A stretch of 64,000 nt of DNA from Corbicula japonica (taxonomy: Eukaryota > Mollusca > Bivalvia > Venerida > Cyrenidae), in contig JAZAYU010000001.1 in assembly GCA_038501625.1 (NCBI GenBank), forward strand, positions 9,475,374 to 9,539,373, in the 5' to 3' direction. Numbering within the stretch: the first letter of the stretch is position 1; every line of letters begins with the position of its first letter. A program made the position numbers and the translations under genes. The notes under the pieces are model-generated. The model did not search any database and was not told the origin of the DNA. It saw only the letters and a list, made by a program, of their open reading frames with translations. This document shows, piece after piece, positions 58,479-64,000 of this stretch.

Positions 58479-59697
58479 GTGTGACCTTAACTTGCCAGTT
58501 TGTGTACATACACTGTATACATCTAAGACTTTCTTAAATTTAGTCTTAACATTTTGAGAATGTGCATCAAATTTGTTGTTGTTGTTCTTTTTGTTGTTTT
58601 ACTTACAAACAGTGAATAACATATTCAGAAAAGCCTGATTTTCAAAGTGCTATAAAGTAAGAAAGTTTATTTGGTCACTATCCATAGAAAATGACAAAAT
58701 TTACCCTATAAAATCTTCCAGAGCAAAGTTCTTGATATTGCATAACACAGATCTAAGCAGCAAAGTTCATCAGGTCATTGTCCAGCAACTTGACCAACAT
58801 TACTGAATAAACTGGTAAACATCATATGTAGCTGAAGACAGGTAGAAATATTGGATTTTGACACTTGAAATTTTCACTCTGCTACTAAAATTTTTGTTTC
58901 AAAATTTATCACTGAACAACCATTGAATGAATTGTTCAGGAAAGATTGAATTTTAAGATGGTATAAAGCTTGTCTCAAAATCTGGTTGATAACTGTAGAA
59001 AATCAAAGGTTAAAAACAGATTTTGAAAGAAAAAAAATAATCCCCAGGGCGGGGCCCCTGGTCAATTTAACAATATGATTTTTATCATTTGTGTAGAAAT
59101 CATCAATATCAATATTCATACCAAATTTCATGACAATCGGACAAAAAATGTAACCTCTATTGCTTTAACAAAATTTACCTTAGGGTTAGGGTTAGGGAAA
59201 AAGGCCCATAACTCCGCAAAAAATAATCCGATCAGAAATTCCTTAGGAAATGCAAAACTAGGCTTAGTGAAAAACACTCCTGTGAAGTTTCAATGAAATC
59301 CCTCAAGCGGTTTCAAAAAAGCTTAGGGTTAGGGTTAGGTAAAAAGGCCCATTACTCCGTCAAAAATAATCCGATCAGAAATTCCTTAGGATATGCACAA
59401 CTAGGCTTGGTGACAAACACTCCTGTGAAGTCTAATGAAATCCCTCAAGCGGTTACGGAGAAGAAGCGAGGACAAGATTTTGCTAAAAAGGGCCATAACT
59501 CAGCCAAAAATAATCCGAGCAGAAATTCCTGACGATATGCACAACTAGGCTTGGTAACAAACACTCCTGTGAAGTTTCAAAGAAATCCCTCAAGCGGTTT
59601 TGGAGAAGAAGCGAGGACAAGATTATTTCGGACTGACGGACGGACGGACGGACAGACGGTGCGATTACTATTTGCCTCCCTTTGGGGGGCATAAAAA
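58479..59697. mobile_element. Tandem-repeat element, copy E, inverted relative to 20958-22975
   Basis: 58840-59060 is the inverse of 21286-21506, including CCCCAGGGCGGGGCCCC. Three units of about 140 bp follow with AATAATCCGATCAGAAATTC, two of them carrying TTAGGG repeats. Ends TGCCTCCCTTTGGGGGGCAT, a hairpin. Confidence 0.75.
59180..59197 (+). repeat. Interstitial telomere-like (TTAGGG)3
   Basis: Three exact TTAGGG units; a second block TTAGGGTTAGGGTTAGG lies at 59323-59339. Both occupy the same position in successive units, where the third unit has GAAGCGAGGACAAGATTTTG instead. Confidence 0.9.
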
Positions 59698-59930
59698 ATG
59701 TGAGTTAAGGACATAATTATTCAAACTGGCTGTTTATGACAGGTAGTTGCTGATAGCAGGTGGCTGGTAAGGCAGGTTAAACTGTATTACTAAACATTGA
59801 TAAACAGTGATTAATCATTATGTTTATGTTTTTTGTGCACTTCTTGCTAAACTCAATGGAAAATGTCTTTCATCCGCAAACAGTGTTGATCTACATGTAA
59901 AATAGCTGGCACATCTGTGCCATCTATTAA

Positions 59931-60002
59931 CCCTTTCCTCCATATAAACGCATTTTTACATGTGTGAGACCAGTGTAGATCCAGATCAGCTGGCACATCC
60001 GT
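59931..60002. mobile_element. MITE-1 left half
   Basis: TTAACCCTTTCCTCCATATA through GATCAGCTGGCACATCCG; the rest is missing. Confidence 0.7.
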
Positions 60003-60152
60003 TATTTGCTAAACTTTGAATGCTAAAAGTGATTATTGTGGTATGAGTCTGTAAATGCTATGATTTGAGAGTATTTTATTCTTACACCTCTACTGCGACC
60101 TTTTTTTAAACCAGGCCATAGGCTATGTGAATATTATGGTGCAAATGAAAAT

Positions 60153-61842
60153 AAAACAAGAGCTGTCACTTGAAATTGACATATGCCCCCGAAATGCAGC
60201 TTTGAAATCGAATAGGTATACATATGTAATAAATAAACATATGTAATGAAAAATATGCTTGTGGAAGACAAAGCATACTGCATGCATATAATGTGAAAGA
60301 TGAAAGGATCATATGTTTCAAGTCTGCAGTAAATATATAGTTAAATAAAGTTAAATATAACATTTTTTTTAGAAAATTTTAAGATTATTGGGGAGATTAT
60401 CCTGGAAAATGATTATTAGAGGTATGGACCTTACTACATATGATTTGGGTAATATGAACAAGAGGGCCATGATGGCCCTTTATCACTCAGCTGAGTACAA
60501 CAAAGTTGTGTTGTACGAGACCCAACGTCTCAATATGGTGAACATATACACCAAGTTATTTTAAAATCCAATAAGAAACAACAAATCTACAGCTTGGAAA
60601 AGAAAATGCTTTTTTTAGTAACAGTGACCTTGACCTTTGACCTACCGGCATGGGTATTGTAAGCAACACAGCCCCTTGTCATGGTGAACATTTATGTAAA
60701 GTTATTTTGAAATCACTCCATTCATTAGGAATTAACAGCCCAAACAAGAAAATTTTATTTTTAGTAACAGTGACCTTGACCTTGGACCAACAGGCATGGG
60801 TATTGTACGCGAAACTACACCTTGTCATGGTAAACATTTGAGCCAAGTTATTTTAAAATCCAATGAGAAATAACAAATTTACAGCCTGGACAAGATTTTT
60901 CTATTTTTAGTAACAGTGACCTAGTTTTTGACCCCAGGTGACCCATATTCGAACTCGTCCAATTAATATCTGGGACATATGTCCTGACCAAGTTTCTTTA
61001 CAATCTGACAATCAGAGTAAAAATGTGACCGCTATAGTGTTAACAAGAAAATTCTATTTTTAGTAACAGTGACCTAGTTTTTGGACCCAGATGACCCATA
61101 TTCAAACTTGTCAGAGAAATCATTGGGACAAACATCCTGACCAAGTTTCATGACAATCAGAGCAAAAATGTGACCTCTAGAGTGTTAACAAGAAAATTCT
61201 ATTTTTAGTAACAGTGACCTAGTTTTTGGACCCAGATTACCCATATTCAAACTCGTCCGAGAAATCATTGGGACAAACATCCTGACCAAGTGTCATGACA
61301 ATCAGAACAAAAGTGTGACCGCTTGAGTGTTAACAAGAAAATTCTATTTTTAGTTACAGTGACCTAGTTTTTGGAACCAGATGACCCATATTCAAACTCT
61401 TCCTAGAAATCATTGGGACAAACATCCTGAAAAAGTTTCATGACAATTGGAGCAAAAATGTGACCGCTAGAGTGTTAACAAGAAAATTCTATTTATAGTA
61501 ACAGTGACCTAGTTTTTGGACCCAGATGACCCGTATTCGAACTCATCCGAGAAATCATTGGGACAAACATCCTGACCAAGTTTCATGACAATGGGAGCAA
61601 AAATGTGACCGCTAGAGTGTTAACAAGAAAATTCTATTTTTAGTAACAGTGACCTAGTTTTGGGACCCAGATGACCCATATTCAAACTCGTCCGAGAAAT
61701 CATTGGGACAAACATCCTGACCATGTTTCATGACAATCGGAGCAAAAATGTGACCGCTAGAGTGTTAACAAGAAAATTCTATTTCTAGTCAGACAATGGC
61801 TGACACTAAATAGTCCCAATTTGTTTGCCCTTTGGGGGCATT
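60153..61842. mobile_element. Tandem-repeat element (~146 bp units), copy F
   Basis: Same start as copy D (AACAAGAGCTGTCACTTGAA). At least six late units with ATTCTATTTTTAGTAACAGT and GACCCAGATGACCCATATTC between 60900 and 61790. It ends near GCCCTTTGGGGGCATTAAA, a hairpin. Confidence 0.8.
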
Positions 61843-62494
61843 AAATCGCTAGTATGGCCTGAAAGGAACATGTTAAGTAAATGAGATGCTTTTACTGACA
61901 CACTGATAGCAAATGTATGTTTGAAAATGCAGTATATGAAAAAAGGCCCTGGTTTTAGGATGGCATATGTAATACAGTTTTGAAGTTCACACAGAAGTGA
62001 AAAAAACAGACCACTGGTTTCAAGGTGTCAAATCTCTGTTAATTGATATATGACCCCTACTTTTCTTGCTGGAAATGGACAGTTGAAACACTTAGCTTCA
62101 AAAGCATGTAAGTAAGCCCTTATTCAAATGGTACCAGCTATGATTGCCAGCCTTTTGACACACGTCATGTTTACTATAGTTTATATAGGGAAGTCTATTT
62201 ACAGGTCTTACACCAGTACCTTAACAAGTACGTCAAATTATAATACAGCGTCCCAGGCAAGCACTATCCGAATTCACGTACACTTAGGGCAACTTGAAAA
62301 ATTAATGATGTTTTCACATGACATACTTACATGATAACAAAAGTTTATAAATAAGTTGTTTTTGCCAGTTGCTCCAGTTTTCAAATGTGAGACTCTTCTA
62401 GGTTGAAATCTTACATATTTGGAGAAAAACAACAACTGGTGATTTTTGCAAACGGTGCGGAGTGCGAATAAACATCTGTGGTAGACTCGGGTTA

Positions 62495-63477
62495 CAGTCA
62501 AAACGGCTTCAGGTAAAAACGGCCTCAAGTTAAAACGGTCTCATTTTGGTTAAAACGGCCTCAATTTTGAAATAAATTTTAAATATTATATTAGCAGGAT
62601 TATAAATGATAAGAATTTGGGATCGTTCATAATGCTTTAATACTCTTGATATTGAAAATAAGTTTATGTCAATTCGGTGAATTTGTGGTTTGTTCTTTCT
62701 TTACACGTTTATTTATTCCAGGATTGGTCAAACTTAGTAATTAATACTTGTTTAATTTTCATCGAATTCAAAGAAAATCCAATATATAATTATTAATATA
62801 TAATTAATGCATAAGTATACACAACTGAAATGAAACACCGACTTAAATGATATAATTAGAAAATAACAGTCTTATCCTAAAAGTTTTACAATAATCATTA
62901 ACGAATGTTAGCAGGACTTTAAGTGAAAAACATTGAAAATGAAAATTAATGTAAATAATGTTTAATTGTTTATTTATATTAACTTTGGCAAATAAATAAT
63001 ATTATATATTCAAAGGATATGTGTAAGAAAATTGATAGTGATAATGACAATTAAATAATGGGATCGAATAACTTAATTGATAAATGAAGCAAATCTTATT
63101 TAACATTGGAATGATCAAATGAAGATAAAAAAGCGGTCAGTCTGCCACCCAGGAAAAGATGGTGTCCTGTTGAGTAGGTGCGAAAAAACTTGTTTGACAA
63201 CTACTGTACTTACACATTTACATTATCAGTGTATCCCTTTTCCAGTGTATTATGAAAAGTGTTCAGATGCAGTGTCATCTGTACAAGTAGCAATAAAAAT
63301 ATCTCTAATGGCAAAATTCTGTTCAATTAAATTTTGCATGATTAAATACAACAAATAACACAAGTACGGGTATTTGCAGCCAGGGAAATGCATTATTGTG
63401 GATCTATTCTTTTATCTTATAAATGAATTTCATGTTGACTTCGGTTAACTTTTGGTTAACGCGAGGCCGTTTTAACC
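62495..63477. mobile_element. AT-rich element with CGGCCTC subterminal repeats
   Basis: The left end has four TAAAACGGCCTCA-like repeats (62500-62570); the right end has the inverse GAGGCCGTTTTAACCAGC. The interior is very AT-rich and noncoding. Confidence 0.55.
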
Positions 63478-64000
63478 AGCACCCAGTAGAATCTAAGGTT
63501 TAAGAAGCGGATGCTTTTGGGTGGCGCCGTTTTGCGCTTGTCTGAAACTTGAACGAGTTAATAGAAGTTTATAAAACATTAGTTTAGCTCAAACATACTT
63601 TATTGCATTTTCATATGCATATATAACATACATATATAAATATTACATATAACATACATATATAAATATTGCAAAGGACTTGGATCACGAGTGCAGTAAA
63701 TGCGTCATGACAGCCCTCACCATTAATGAGACTAACATATGTATATGTTTTAAGGCAATCCAGTTACAGAGGTATCACTGTGATAACTGCAAACATGTTT
63801 ATATATAGAAATAAATCACTTGCAGTTACAGAGAGCTGTGGAACCCTCAACATGTGCATTATTTATGAATATAACATAACAGGATCATGCTCATAAAATC
63901 TATTAGAATCTTTGATGAATTTATGAACAGCTTGAAACATTAGTTTGTTATTGGAATCTGACAGTCCGAAAAAAGAGAGATTTTGACCTTCAATTTCCTG
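63478..64000. other. No gene recognised
   Basis: AT-rich. A short direct duplication AACATACATATATAAATATT lies at about 63625-63670. Nothing else is supported. WBP4 exon 1 may lie in the preceding repeats or beyond the window. Confidence 0.5.

Larger units (their letters stand above)
56418..59784. mobile_element. Second copy of the TA-flanked MITE, split by insertions
   Basis: The left piece CAGTCAAACATTTATTAAGA ... GTGGCTGCTTAACACAGG and the right piece 59700-59784 (ATTCAAACTGGCTGTTTATG ... GGCAGGTTAAACTG) match consecutive parts of 56214-56383. About 3.2 kb of other elements lies between. Confidence 0.7.

Overview
This is a eukaryotic, intron-rich, AT-rich genomic window. I infer a mollusc, most likely a bivalve. 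The gene structures are metazoan, and the introns are packed with short palindromic MITEs, hAT and TA-flanked MITEs, and elements made of tandem ~145-151 bp repeats bounded by small GC hairpins, which resemble the pearl/Helitron-like elements known from bivalves. No prokaryotic, organellar or viral gene was recognised.

Two protein-coding genes converge. (1) On the + strand, positions 3449-39174 hold a complete 20-exon homolog of the P protein (OCA2), a 12-transmembrane-type transporter of the ion transporter superfamily found in melanosomes and lysosome-related organelles. The 20 exons join with consistent phases into a 790-residue reading frame ending in TAA. (2) On the - strand, positions 56062-43936 hold eight exons of a homolog of WBP4 (FBP21), a spliceosome-associated protein with an N-terminal U1-C/matrin-type zinc finger and here a single WW domain. 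Its first exon, carrying all or part of the start codon, lies upstream (above 56062) and was not found. The 3' ends face each other across about 4.8 kb (39175-43935).

The most striking feature lies in OCA2 intron 7. A minisatellite of about 2.9 kb (15600-18544, roughly 72 units of 41 bp) ends exactly at exon 8. Its unit is the exon 8 splice boundary itself: the last 11 intron bases ending in the acceptor AG plus the first 30 coding bases of exon 8. The intron therefore ends in dozens of tandem candidate 3' splice sites. The unit has no stop in any forward frame, so three units make an open 41-codon cassette.

Other layout: 1-1840, no gene seen; 1844-3235, tandem-repeat element interrupted by a MITE; OCA2 introns with a 2.6 kb TIR element containing a second nested element (7718-10357), a 27 bp tandem array (10849-11092), a 151 bp array (14033-15500), repeat elements at 20958-22975 and 27247-28212, and a 4.4 kb element with 549 bp terminal inverted repeats and a decayed transposase (30101-34480). 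WBP4 introns hold a Tigger/pogo-like MITE (46612-47653) and a decayed LINE (50028-51561) ending about 10 bp from a WBP4 splice donor. From 56063 to 64000 there are only nested repeats and no recognised gene.
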